Shown in pieces: positions 1 through 7,989 of a stretch of DNA of 64,000 nt (the stretch's first letter is position 1; each line of letters begins with the position of its first letter). The stretch is from Flavobacteriales bacterium ALC-1 (GTDB lineage: Bacteria; Bacteroidota; Bacteroidia; Flavobacteriales; Flavobacteriaceae). Both the position numbers and the translations under genes were made by a program. Location: contig ABHI01000002.1 in assembly GCA_000171875.1 (NCBI GenBank), positions 496,001-560,000 of the forward strand. Direction: 5' to 3'. The notes under the pieces are model-generated. The model made no database searches. It saw only the letters and a list, made by a program, of their open reading frames with translations, and was not told the DNA's origin.

Positions 1-489
1 AAAATTTCTGAAACTATTCCTGTAGATGAAAATCCGTCATTCAAAAAGTCATTAGCTTATATGAATTTTGAAGCAGGTGAAAGCTTAATCAACAAGCCTA
101 TCAATTTTGTGTTTATAGGTAGTTGTACCAATTCTAGAATTGAAGACTTTAGAGTTGCTGCAGATTTTATAAAAGGTAAAAAGAAAGCAGATAATGTTAC
201 GGCTTGGTTAGTGCCAGGTAGTAAACAAGTTGAAGCTCAGATTATAGAAGAAGGTTTAAAGGTTGTTTTTGATGAAGCTGGATTTGAACTCCGTCAACCA
301 GGATGTTCGGCATGTTTGGCGATGAATGATGATAAAATCCCACAAGGAGAATATTGTGTATCTACATCCAATAGAAATTTTGAAGGACGACAAGGTCAAG
401 GTTCTAGAACAATATTAGCAAGTCCTTTAGTAGCAGCTGCTACTGCAGTTGAAGGAAAAATAATTGATATCACTAAACACTTAAATTAA
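1..489 (+). CDS. leuC: 3-isopropylmalate dehydratase large subunit (C-terminal part)
   Basis: The reading frame is open from the first base, so the start codon lies outside the window and only about 162 C-terminal residues are present. The part seen holds the three cysteine ligands of the aconitase-type [4Fe-4S] cluster: one in GSCTNSR (Cys codon 124-126) and two in GCSACLAMN (Cys codons 304-306 and 313-315). With LeuD it isomerises 2-isopropylmalate to 3-isopropylmalate in leucine synthesis in the cytoplasm. The stop overlaps the leuD start by one base (TAATG), so the two subunits are probably translationally coupled. Confidence 0.97.
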   Translation, partial: KISETIPVDENPSFKKSLAYMNFEAGESLINKPINFVFIGSCTNSRIEDFRVAADFIKGKKKADNVTAWLVPGSKQVEAQIIEEGLKVVFDEAGFELRQPGCSACLAMNDDKIPQGEYCVSTSNRNFEGRQGQGSRTILASPLVAAATAVEGKIIDITKHLN

Positions 490-1079
490 TGGAGAAGTTT
501 ACAACATTAAAGTCAACAGCCATTCCATTAAATATTGAGAATGTGGACACAGATCAGATTATACCAGCACGTTTTTTAAAAGCGACAGATAAAAAAGGAT
601 TTGGAGATAATGTATTTAGAGATTGGAGGTACAATAAAGATGGTTCTGAGAATTCAGAATTCATTTTGAACGATTCAAAATATTCTGGAAGCATTTTAGT
701 TGCTGGGGATAATTTTGGTTGTGGTTCTAGTAGAGAGCATGCAGCATGGGCAATTGTAGGTTATGGATTTAAAGTTGTAGTCTCTAGTTTTTTTGCAGAT
801 ATTTTTAAAGGGAATGCATTAAATAATGGGTTATTGCCAGTTCAGGTTTCTGAAACTTTTCTTAGTGACTTATTAAGTAAAATTGTATCCAATCCTGAAA
901 CAGAGATTGATGTAAATCTTGAAAAACAAACCATTTCTATAGTGGGTTCAGATACTTCTGAAGATTTCGAAATAGACGCCTACAAAAAAACATGTATGAT
1001 TAATGGTTACGATGATATCGATTACCTAATCAATAATAAAGAACAAATTGAAGCTTTTGAAGCTCATAAGATATACTAA
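489..1079 (+). CDS. leuD: 3-isopropylmalate dehydratase small subunit
   Basis: This 196-residue protein is the normal length for LeuD. The N-terminus carries the family stretch around [13 protein letters not shown], and residues near 80 show [16 protein letters not shown], the swivelling-domain loop that completes the isomerase active site. It acts only as a heterodimer with LeuC, encoded immediately upstream with a one-base overlap. LeuB follows after three bases, so leuC-leuD-leuB are one transcript. Confidence 0.97.
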   Translation: MEKFTTLKSTAIPLNIENVDTDQIIPARFLKATDKKGFGDNVFRDWRYNKDGSENSEFILNDSKYSGSILVAGDNFGCGSSREHAAWAIVGYGFKVVVSSFFADIFKGNALNNGLLPVQVSETFLSDLLSKIVSNPETEIDVNLEKQTISIVGSDTSEDFEIDAYKKTCMINGYDDIDYLINNKEQIEAFEAHKIY

Positions 1080-1082
1080 AAT

Positions 1083-2201
1083 ATGAAATTAAATATAGCA
1101 GTTTTGCCAGGTGATGGTATTGGCCCAGAAGTTACTAATCAAGCAATAAAAGCTTTGAAAGCTATTGCTTTAGAATTCAATCATAATTTTAAATTTGTAA
1201 CAGCAAATGTCGGTGCTATGGCTATAGATAAGCATAACGACCCTTTGCCAGAAGAAACTTTAGATTTATGTAAATCTTCAGACGCTATTTTATTTGGTGC
1301 TATTGGTCATCCTAAATATGATAATAATCCTACAGCCAAAGTGCGTCCAGAACAAGGCTTGCTCAAACTGAGAAAAGAATTAGGTTTATACGCTAACATT
1401 AGACCTGTAAAAGCTTATGAAACGTTGTTAGATAAGTCGCCTTTGAAAAAACATATTGTCCAAGGAACAGATATTAGTATTTATAGAGAGTTGACTGGAG
1501 GAATTTATTTCGGCGAAAAGCAATTGAGTGCTGATGGTAATGTGGCTTCAGATTTATGTATGTATTCTAGAGAAGAAATAGAACGCATTGCGCATTTAGC
1601 GTTTCAAGCGGCTCAAAATAGGAATAACAAAGTTACTTTGGTTGATAAGGCTAATGTTTTAGAAAGTTCAAGACTATGGAGGAAAGTTGTTGCTGAAGTG
1701 GCTGAACAATATAAGGATGTTGAGCTAGATTATTTATTTGTTGATAATGCGGCTATGCAAATGATATTAAACCCAAAACAGTTTGATGTTATTTTAACCG
1801 AAAATATGTTTGGAGATATTATAAGTGATGAAGCTAGTGTTATTGGTGGCTCAATTGGACTATTGGCCTCAGCTTCTGTTGGAGAAAAATATGCGATGTT
1901 TGAGCCTATACATGGTTCCTTTCCTCAGGCAACAGGTAAAGGAATTGCAAACCCAATAGCTTCAATATTATCGGCGGCGATGTTGTTAGAACATTTTGAT
2001 TTATTTGCTGAGGCAGAAATGATTAGGCAGGCGGTTGATAAATCGCTTAAACTTAATATTTCAACACCAGATATTAATATAAAGTACGATAATGTAACAA
2101 CAGGTAAAGTAGGTGAATTTATTGAAGATTTTATCAGTAATCCAGATGATAGTAATATGAATTTTACAAATATTCACCTAGGTCAATCGACAATCATATA
2201 A
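1083..2201 (+). CDS. leuB: 3-isopropylmalate dehydrogenase
   Basis: A 372-residue member of the isocitrate/isopropylmalate dehydrogenase family that oxidatively decarboxylates 3-isopropylmalate with NAD+. Visible hallmarks are the N-terminal LPGDGIGPEV, the ELTGGIYFG substrate segment, the family signature ENMFGDIISDEASVIGGSIG and the nucleotide-binding FEPIHGSFPQATGKGIANP. No leuA (isopropylmalate synthase) lies between leuD and leuB, so it must be upstream of the window or elsewhere. The next gene, ppc, starts four bases after the stop. Confidence 0.97.
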   Translation: MKLNIAVLPGDGIGPEVTNQAIKALKAIALEFNHNFKFVTANVGAMAIDKHNDPLPEETLDLCKSSDAILFGAIGHPKYDNNPTAKVRPEQGLLKLRKELGLYANIRPVKAYETLLDKSPLKKHIVQGTDISIYRELTGGIYFGEKQLSADGNVASDLCMYSREEIERIAHLAFQAAQNRNNKVTLVDKANVLESSRLWRKVVAEVAEQYKDVELDYLFVDNAAMQMILNPKQFDVILTENMFGDIISDEASVIGGSIGLLASASVGEKYAMFEPIHGSFPQATGKGIANPIASILSAAMLLEHFDLFAEAEMIRQAVDKSLKLNISTPDINIKYDNVTTGKVGEFIEDFISNPDDSNMNFTNIHLGQSTII

Positions 2202-2205
2202 ATAA

Positions 2206-4788
2206 ATGCCTACACAGCCAAAGCTTACGCGATTCAATCAAAACGTATTATCAAAGTATCAGATATACAACAGTATATTTATGACGTTGCCATTTGATAC
2301 AATTACAAAAACAGGAGTCTTATTGCCTTTGTTTCATGAGACATGCCAAAAAGGGTTTGAAAATCAAGAAAACCCAACAACTATAGTCGATACATTTTTT
2401 AAAAAATACCAAGCGAGAAGATCACCTAAGAGTCAGATTAATTTATTGTTCCGTTTTATTCAATATATAGAACGTCAAGTGGTATTATTTGATGCTATTG
2501 AAGATGCAGCTTTTCCGGTTGTAAATAACATGGATGGTATCGGTACGCTTCGTAGTTTAAAGGAATCTGTTGCAAAAGACAATAAGTTAGAAACACTTCA
2601 AAAATATCTTGAAGAGTTTAAAGTACGAATTGTCTTAACAGCGCATCCAACACAATTTTATCCAGGTTCAGTCTTAGGAATTATCACAGATTTAACCACA
2701 GCTATTCGCGAAAATGATTTATTGAAGATTAATGATTTATTAGCGCAATTAGGAAAAACACCATTTTTCAAACATAAAAAACCAACACCTTATGATGAGG
2801 CTGTGAGTTTAATATGGTATTTAGAAAATGTGTTTTATAAATCCTTCGGAACGATTTACGATTATATTCAACAGAATATTTTTGATGGTAAACAAATAGA
2901 TAATGATATTATAAATATTGGGTTTTGGCCAGGAGGTGATCGCGATGGTAATCCGTTTGTAACGCCAGAAATCACGCTTAATGTTGCTAAGCGATTACGT
3001 GATACTGTGATCAAAAACTATTACAGAGATGCACGTCGTTTAAGACGAAAACTGACTTTCGCTGGAGTTGAAGAAAGAATAATAGTACTAGAAACAGAGC
3101 TTTATAAAATTATAACCAATAAGAATTCGAACTTAACAGCAGAGAGTTTTGCTTCAGAACTAAAAATTATTAAAGATGTCATAGTAAATGAACATCAATC
3201 ACTTTACGTTTCTGAAGTGAATAGTTTGTTGAATAAAATTCACTTATTTGGATTCCATTTTGCAAACTTAGATATACGACAAGATAGTCGAAAGCATGCT
3301 CAGTTTTTTAATGATATGGTTAATACGTTGATAGAAAGTGGAAGCGAAATTTTTCCAAAAAATTATCACGACTTATTAGAAAAGGAGCAAATAAAAATAT
3401 TGTCTAAAGTTGAAGGCGAAGTTGATTTATCATTAATAAAAGATGAAGAAACGCTGAAGGCTTTAAAAACGATGAAAGCTATAAAAACCATTCAAGGCAC
3501 TAATGGAGAAAAGGCTGCAAATCGATACATTATAAGTAACAACCAAACAACATTGCATGTCATGCAATTATTTGCGATGTTGAAGTTAGTTGCATTTCAA
3601 GATGAAATGACGGTTGATATTGGGCCGCTTTTTGAAACCATAACAGATTTAGAAAACGCGCCAGCTGTAATGGAGGAGTTATATACAAATCCTCAATATG
3701 CTGCACATTTAAAATCTCGTGGTAATAAGCAAACTATAATGCTAGGTTTTAGTGATGGTACAAAAGATGGAGGTTATTTAATGGCGAATTGGGCGATTTA
3801 TAAAGCCAAAGAAAACTTAACTAGAGTCTCTAGAGAACATGGAATTAAAGTTGTTTTCTTTGATGGTCGTGGTGGTCCACCAGCAAGAGGTGGTGGAAAA
3901 ACACATAATTTCTATGCATCACTTGGGCCAACAATTGAAGACAAAGAAGTGCAATTAACGATACAAGGGCAAACGATTAGTTCTAATTTTGGAACGTTGG
4001 AATCGTCTCAGTATAATTTGGAGCAATTAATAAGTTCTGGTATACATAATAGTCTAAGCGATTCAGATTTAAGCATGCTTCCAGAAAATAGAGATGTGAT
4101 GACGGATTTATCTGAACGTAGTTATAAAGCGTATTCAGATTTTAAAGCGCATCCAAAATTCATTACGTATTTAGAGCATATGAGTACATTGAAGTATTAT
4201 GCTAAAACCAATATTGGAAGCCGTCCTTCTAAACGTGGAAAATCTGAAGGTTTAGTGTTTGAAGATTTAAGAGCCATTCCATTTGTAGGATCTTGGAGTC
4301 AATTAAAGCAAAATGTACCAGGCTTTTTTGGAGTAGGTACAGCTTTAAAGCATTATGAAGATGTTGGTGAGTTTGAAAAAGTACAAACCTTATTCAAAAC
4401 ATCAGACTTCTTTAAGACCTTAATTGAAAATAGTATGATGTCTTTGTCTAAATCATTCTTCGATTTAACAAGATACATGGCAGAAGACCCTGAATATGGA
4501 GAATTCTGGACCATCATTTATAACGAATACGAAACTTCAAAACGTTTGATATTAAAGCTTACAGGTTATAAAGAATTAATGCAAGAAGAACCTGCGGGTA
4601 AAGCATCAATTGCGGTTAGAGAATCTATCGTTTTACCATTATTGACGATTCAACAATATGCACTTAAGAAAATTCAAGAGTTAGAAAAAGAAGGTGTTAA
4701 ACCAAATGATGAGCAAATGAAAATTTATGCGAGTATGGTAACACGATCATTGTTTGGTAATATTAATGCGAGTCGAAATTCGGCTTAG
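2206..4788 (+). CDS. ppc: Phosphoenolpyruvate carboxylase
   Basis: This 860-residue enzyme carboxylates PEP to oxaloacetate, which refills the TCA cycle and feeds aspartate-family amino acids. The catalytic histidine is H147 in VLTAHPTQ. Other blocks are GFWPGGDRDGNPFVTP, LGFSDGTKDGGYLMANW and SRPSKR. The glycine-rich loop at residues 552-564 reads FDGRGGPPARGGG, whereas well-known PEPCs have FHGRGG there, and the C-terminus NASRNSA differs from the usual NTG end. I read this as a divergent Bacteroidota-type branch, not a defective gene, because all blocks are present and in frame. The ATG at 2206 keeps the full N-terminus; an internal ATG at 2281 is less likely. It is the last gene of the leu transcript. 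Confidence 0.94.
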   Translation: MPTQPKLTRFNQNVLSKYQIYNSIFMTLPFDTITKTGVLLPLFHETCQKGFENQENPTTIVDTFFKKYQARRSPKSQINLLFRFIQYIERQVVLFDAIEDAAFPVVNNMDGIGTLRSLKESVAKDNKLETLQKYLEEFKVRIVLTAHPTQFYPGSVLGIITDLTTAIRENDLLKINDLLAQLGKTPFFKHKKPTPYDEAVSLIWYLENVFYKSFGTIYDYIQQNIFDGKQIDNDIINIGFWPGGDRDGNPFVTPEITLNVAKRLRDTVIKNYYRDARRLRRKLTFAGVEERIIVLETELYKIITNKNSNLTAESFASELKIIKDVIVNEHQSLYVSEVNSLLNKIHLFGFHFANLDIRQDSRKHAQFFNDMVNTLIESGSEIFPKNYHDLLEKEQIKILSKVEGEVDLSLIKDEETLKALKTMKAIKTIQGTNGEKAANRYIISNNQTTLHVMQLFAMLKLVAFQDEMTVDIGPLFETITDLENAPAVMEELYTNPQYAAHLKSRGNKQTIMLGFSDGTKDGGYLMANWAIYKAKENLTRVSREHGIKVVFFDGRGGPPARGGGKTHNFYASLGPTIEDKEVQLTIQGQTISSNFGTLESSQYNLEQLISSGIHNSLSDSDLSMLPENRDVMTDLSERSYKAYSDFKAHPKFITYLEHMSTLKYYAKTNIGSRPSKRGKSEGLVFEDLRAIPFVGSWSQLKQNVPGFFGVGTALKHYEDVGEFEKVQTLFKTSDFFKTLIENSMMSLSKSFFDLTRYMAEDPEYGEFWTIIYNEYETSKRLILKLTGYKELMQEEPAGKASIAVRESIVLPLLTIQQYALKKIQELEKEGVKPNDEQMKIYASMVTRSLFGNINASRNSA

Positions 4789-4830
4789 GTAAAATTCATT
4801 CTAATATAGAAGAAAAGTTCTGTTAGTTAT

Positions 4831-4851
4831 AAAGCTAATAGAGCTTTTTTT
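4831..4851 (+). terminator. Rho-independent terminator after ppc
   Basis: A small hairpin has arms AAAGCT (4831-4836) and AGCTTT (4842-4847), runs into T residues to 4851, and lies 42 bases past the ppc stop. The stem is short and AT-rich, so it may work together with the stronger hairpin downstream. Confidence 0.55.
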
Positions 4852-4870
4852 GTGCTGATTTTTTTAATTA

Positions 4871-4905
4871 AAAAACCCTCAAAGACTAATCTCAGAGGGT
4901 TTTTT
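4871..4905. terminator. Bidirectional terminator between ppc and amt
   Basis: Arms AAAAACCCTC (4871-4880) and GAGGGTTTTT (4895-4904) form a perfect 10-bp stem around a 14-base loop. A-runs and T-runs flank it on both sides, as expected for a terminator shared by the convergent ppc and amt transcripts. Confidence 0.85.
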
Positions 4906-4941
4906 CCTAACAACTAATTAACTAATCTAATGACAATAAGA

Positions 4942-6171
4942 CTAGTGCTCATTTAATCTAAAATCTGGGTAAGCATCCATTCCGTGCTCATGTGCATCAA
5001 GACCTTCTAATTCTTCACGTTCAGAAACTCTAATTCCTACTGTCTTCTTCATAATAAATATGATTAAGAATGAAGATACAATACAGATAGCTGCATAAGA
5101 TACTACACCTATAAGCTGGCTTACAAATTGTTCTCCACTAGCTAATGCTCCAAAAAGGCCAACAGCTAAAGTTCCCCAAATACCACATGCTAAGTGCACA
5201 GCTATGGCTCCAACAGGATCATCTAATTTAAGTCTATCAATTAATGATACAGCAAATACGATAATCGCACCAGCAATCGCTCCGATAAGAATAGCATCAG
5301 TTGGACTCATCTGGTCTGCACCAGCAGTAATACCAACTAAACCACCTAATATACCATTAAGGAACATTGTTAAATCTAAGTTTTTATAACGTATAAATGA
5401 TACAAGAGCAGCAACAACTCCACCAGCCGCAGCTGCTAAGCATGTTGTTACTAATGTTAATGATGTTAATGAGGGATCAGCAGATAAAACAGAACCACCA
5501 TTAAAACCAAACCAACCTAACCATAATATAATAACTCCAGCAGTTGCTAATGGAATATTATGACCTGGAATTGCTTGTATTTTGCTGTCTTTAAATTTGC
5601 CAATCCTAGAACCTAAAAGGCAAACCGCAACTACTGCTGCCCAACCTCCAACAGAGTGTACTAAGGTTGAACCTGCAAAATCATAAAAAGGTGTTTCTAA
5701 TGTTTGTAAAAATCCACCTCCCCATTTCCAAGAACCAGCGATTGGATAAATAAGACCAACGTAGATTACTGTGAAAACCATAAATGGTCCAATTTTCATA
5801 CGTTCTGCCACAGCTCCAGATACAATAGTTGCGGCAGTAGCTGCGAACATGCCTTGAAATAAGAAGTCTGTCCAATACGTGTAACCTTCGTTATAGGTTA
5901 GGTCTAAAGCTCCTTCTGCCATTGGTGCATCTAATCCAAAACCTGCGAATCCGATAAACCCGTTGAAGTCTCCAGGGTACATTAAGTTGAATCCTACTAA
6001 GCAGTATAATAGTAGGCCTACAGTAATAATAAATATATTTTTAAATAATATGTTAATTGTATTTTTTTGACGTGTCAAACCGATTTCTAAAAATGCAAAA
6101 CCTAAATGCATAAAAAAAACGAGTGCTGTACAGATCATCATCCATACATTATTTGTAGTTAATAATTCCAT
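4942..6171 (-). CDS. amt: Ammonium transporter (Amt family)
   Basis: A 409-residue polytopic inner-membrane protein with about eleven hydrophobic segments that conducts ammonium into the cell. The two pore histidines are visible: H172 in FAGSTLVHSVGG and H326 in AIAVHLACGIWG, matching the twin-His site of E. coli AmtB. Family blocks GSWKWGGGFL and DDPVGAIAVHL are intact. It is the last gene of a three-gene operon behind the outer-membrane protein and the P-II gene, five bases after the P-II stop. No Amt signal peptide is obvious; the first segment (residues 9-30) is hydrophobic. Confidence 0.97.
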   Translation of the reverse strand: MELLTTNNVWMMICTALVFFMHLGFAFLEIGLTRQKNTINILFKNIFIITVGLLLYCLVGFNLMYPGDFNGFIGFAGFGLDAPMAEGALDLTYNEGYTYWTDFLFQGMFAATAATIVSGAVAERMKIGPFMVFTVIYVGLIYPIAGSWKWGGGFLQTLETPFYDFAGSTLVHSVGGWAAVVAVCLLGSRIGKFKDSKIQAIPGHNIPLATAGVIILWLGWFGFNGGSVLSADPSLTSLTLVTTCLAAAAGGVVAALVSFIRYKNLDLTMFLNGILGGLVGITAGADQMSPTDAILIGAIAGAIIVFAVSLIDRLKLDDPVGAIAVHLACGIWGTLAVGLFGALASGEQFVSQLIGVVSYAAICIVSSFLIIFIMKKTVGIRVSEREELEGLDAHEHGMDAYPDFRLNEH

Positions 6172-6176
6172 GTGTT

Positions 6177-6515
6177 TTATTTTAAAGTTTGTCCTCCTTT
6201 TTCTCCTGTTCGTATTCTGTAAACTTCATCTATCTGAGAGACAAAGATTTTGCCATCACCAACATCTCCTGTAGAGGCAGCTTCAAGAAGTGTTCTAATA
6301 GTGATATCTTCAAAGTCATCATTGACAACGATAGATAAGTATCTTCGTTGTATGTCACTAGTGCTATAAGAAACACCTCTATAAACGTGGCCTTCTTTTT
6401 CGTTTCCAAGACCTGTTACATCCCAATAAGAGAAGAAGTTTACTCCTACTTCATGAAGGGCTCTTTTTACTTTAGAAAACATTGATTTTCTAATAATTGC
6501 TTCAACTTTTTTCAT
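6177..6515 (-). CDS. glnK: P-II nitrogen regulatory protein
   Basis: A 112-residue P-II signal protein that senses ATP/ADP and 2-oxoglutarate and plugs the Amt pore when nitrogen is plentiful. The T-loop reads GLGNEKEGHVYRGVSY, one residue shorter than in E. coli GlnB; Tyr50 aligns with the uridylylated Tyr51. The B-loop TGDVGDGKIFV and the C-loop RIRTGE are typical. Pairing with amt identifies it as the GlnK-type member. Whether Tyr50 is modified in this organism cannot be told; no glnD is in the window. Confidence 0.95.
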   Translation of the reverse strand: MKKVEAIIRKSMFSKVKRALHEVGVNFFSYWDVTGLGNEKEGHVYRGVSYSTSDIQRRYLSIVVNDDFEDITIRTLLEAASTGDVGDGKIFVSQIDEVYRIRTGEKGGQTLK

Positions 6516-6530
6516 TTTATTTAGTGTTAG

Positions 6531-7547
6531 TTAGAATTGATATATTGCAGCTATGGTAAATGCAGCAAGGCTACTTGCGTCTTCTCCGTCAGCATCGAAA
6601 TACGCTGCGTCATTGTTACTCCAAGAGTCAAATCTGATTTCAGGCTTAATAATTAAGTTGCTGTCCACAGTGTAACTACCTGTTAATGTTGTAGCGAATA
6701 CGCTTGGTAAATCATCAAGATCTTTATCATGAAGGCTAAAATACTCGGCTCTTAGACCAATTGAAAAGTCCTTATTAAGACCGTATTGTGGGTAAAGAGC
6801 AGCTCCATAAAAACCACTACCATCATTGTCATTATATGCTGCGTTAATTCCTAAGAAAAATTCATCTGAAAGGTCAAAACCACCTGTATAATCAATTTCA
6901 AAACCTAAACCACCGTTGTTTCCACTATCGTAGTATAAGTTTAGGTATTGATCAGAATATCCTAATTGTGCACCAAATGAATATTCACCTGTTGTAGAAG
7001 TGTTATTTGTATCCCAAGGATTCATAACTGCTAACATTAAGCTAAAATCATCAGATAAAGCAAAATCTGCTTTTAAACCCATATGAGAGAAAGGGCCACT
7101 TGAAAATAGATAGGATGTACTATAGTTAAAGTTTACTGCAGGAGCAATGACTTCATATCCTAAAAATGTATTAAAGCGACCAAACGTTAAAGTTGTACTT
7201 TCTGAAACATTCCAGTAAGCATATGCTTGATTTATTATACCATCGACAATGTCATTGCTAAAAGTAGCGCCAGCTCCTCTTGGCCCTGTAACTAAATCAA
7301 GTACTGCACCTACTTTTCCGCTTTCATAGCTGGCAATTATGTTGCCCATACCAAATGCAAATCCTGTTTGATTCGCAAAAGCAGTCCCAAATGATTGCCC
7401 AGAATCATCTGATGTTGTTAGTAAGGTTTGGTAATAAGCATCAATACTTCCGCTTAAGGTAAACTTCTTTTCAGTAGTTTTTTCTGAATCTTGAGCTGTT
7501 AGAACTATTGATGTTAATAGTAATGTTAAAGTAAATAATTGTTTCAT
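6531..7547 (-). CDS. Outer-membrane beta-barrel protein (porin-like)
   Basis: This 338-residue protein starts with a cleavable signal peptide (about residues 1-18, ending LTA-Q). It continues as alternating aromatic/polar strands rich in Gly, Tyr, Asn and Asp and ends in Phe (AIYQF), a pattern for outer-membrane barrels. It resembles the putative beta-barrel porin families of Bacteroidota. Being the first gene of the glnK-amt operon, it may let nitrogen compounds cross the outer membrane, but that role is inferred from context only. Confidence 0.8.
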   Translation of the reverse strand: MKQLFTLTLLLTSIVLTAQDSEKTTEKKFTLSGSIDAYYQTLLTTSDDSGQSFGTAFANQTGFAFGMGNIIASYESGKVGAVLDLVTGPRGAGATFSNDIVDGIINQAYAYWNVSESTTLTFGRFNTFLGYEVIAPAVNFNYSTSYLFSSGPFSHMGLKADFALSDDFSLMLAVMNPWDTNNTSTTGEYSFGAQLGYSDQYLNLYYDSGNNGGLGFEIDYTGGFDLSDEFFLGINAAYNDNDGSGFYGAALYPQYGLNKDFSIGLRAEYFSLHDKDLDDLPSVFATTLTGSYTVDSNLIIKPEIRFDSWSNNDAAYFDADGEDASSLAAFTIAAIYQF

Positions 7548-7603
7548 AAAAATTGTATTTAATTTGATTAAATTCGAATCAAATCTATATAAAGTTTAAT
7601 TAC

Positions 7604-7622
7604 ACCCTATAAAAAAAAGGGT
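7604..7622. promoter_or_regulatory. CCC/GGG inverted repeat 1
   Basis: ACCCT (7604-7608) and AGGGT (7618-7622) face each other across nine A/T bases. Similar elements occur twice more in this spacer, so it may be an operator copy near the OMP-glnK-amt start. The arms are short, so chance cannot be excluded. Confidence 0.35.
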
Positions 7623-7658
7623 ATATAATATAATTTTTATTGATTTTTGATTTTATAC

Positions 7659-7674
7659 CCCTAAATTTTTAGGG
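7659..7674. promoter_or_regulatory. CCC/GGG inverted repeat 2
   Basis: CCCTAAA (7659-7665) and TTTAGGG (7668-7674) form a perfect 7-bp inverted repeat with a two-base centre. This is the best of three similar elements and looks like a binding site for a dimeric regulator, not an RNA hairpin. Confidence 0.45.
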
Positions 7675-7778
7675 TTTATTTTATTTTAACTCATTTTTTA
7701 TGATATTATCAATTAGGTTTCTTAAATATTTTATGAAAATTGTTAATTGAATATATAATTTTCAAAGTCTAGTTATTA

Positions 7779-7796
7779 TCGCAAACGTTTTCGCAA
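7779..7796. promoter_or_regulatory. LacI-family-type operator
   Basis: The palindrome GCAAACGTTTTCGC (7781-7794) has a perfect AAACGTTT core and is nearly the E. coli PurR box. LacI-family regulators in many phyla bind such CG-centred 14-18 bp palindromes. It sits about 195 bases upstream of gltB and about 235 bases upstream of the divergent OMP gene. Which regulator binds it is unknown. Confidence 0.5.
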
Positions 7797-7958
7797 TAAA
7801 TGCTATTTTTTATTGAATATTTTTTCATTACTTATTTGTTATTATATCCCGTTATTATTGAAGAATCTTCATTTAGATAGCCCTTAATTATCGATATGAG
7901 AAAAGTGTTTCTACTTTTTTTTTAATCAAGTTCTAGGGTATATATTAGAGGTGTAATA

Positions 7959-7972
7959 GGGGTTAAAAACCC
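7959..7972. promoter_or_regulatory. CCC/GGG inverted repeat 3, next to the gltB start
   Basis: GGGTT (7960-7964) and AACCC (7968-7972) flank three A bases, ending 17 bases before the gltB ATG. A single AGGGTA half-site lies at 7935-7940. The position would suit repression, or a hairpin in the gltB 5' leader. Confidence 0.4.
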
Positions 7973-7989
7973 TCAAAATTTTCTGAATT

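Larger units (their letters stand above)
7548..7989. promoter_or_regulatory. Divergent control region, ammonium operon / gltBD
   Basis: This 442-bp AT-rich spacer separates the minus-strand OMP-glnK-amt operon from plus-strand gltBD. It holds one LacI-type palindrome (7779-7796) and three short inverted repeats made of CCC and GGG blocks, listed separately. I see no convincing TAnnTTTG box on either strand. Very short plus-strand ORFs (for example at 7895) show no enrichment for Glu or Gln codons, so there is no evidence of attenuation here. Confidence 0.6.

Noticed and set aside
7895..7924. Short ORF MRKVFLLFF upstream of gltB as a leader peptide
   Set aside because: No Glu or Gln codons and no convincing terminator pair; the T-run makes Phe codons by composition alone.
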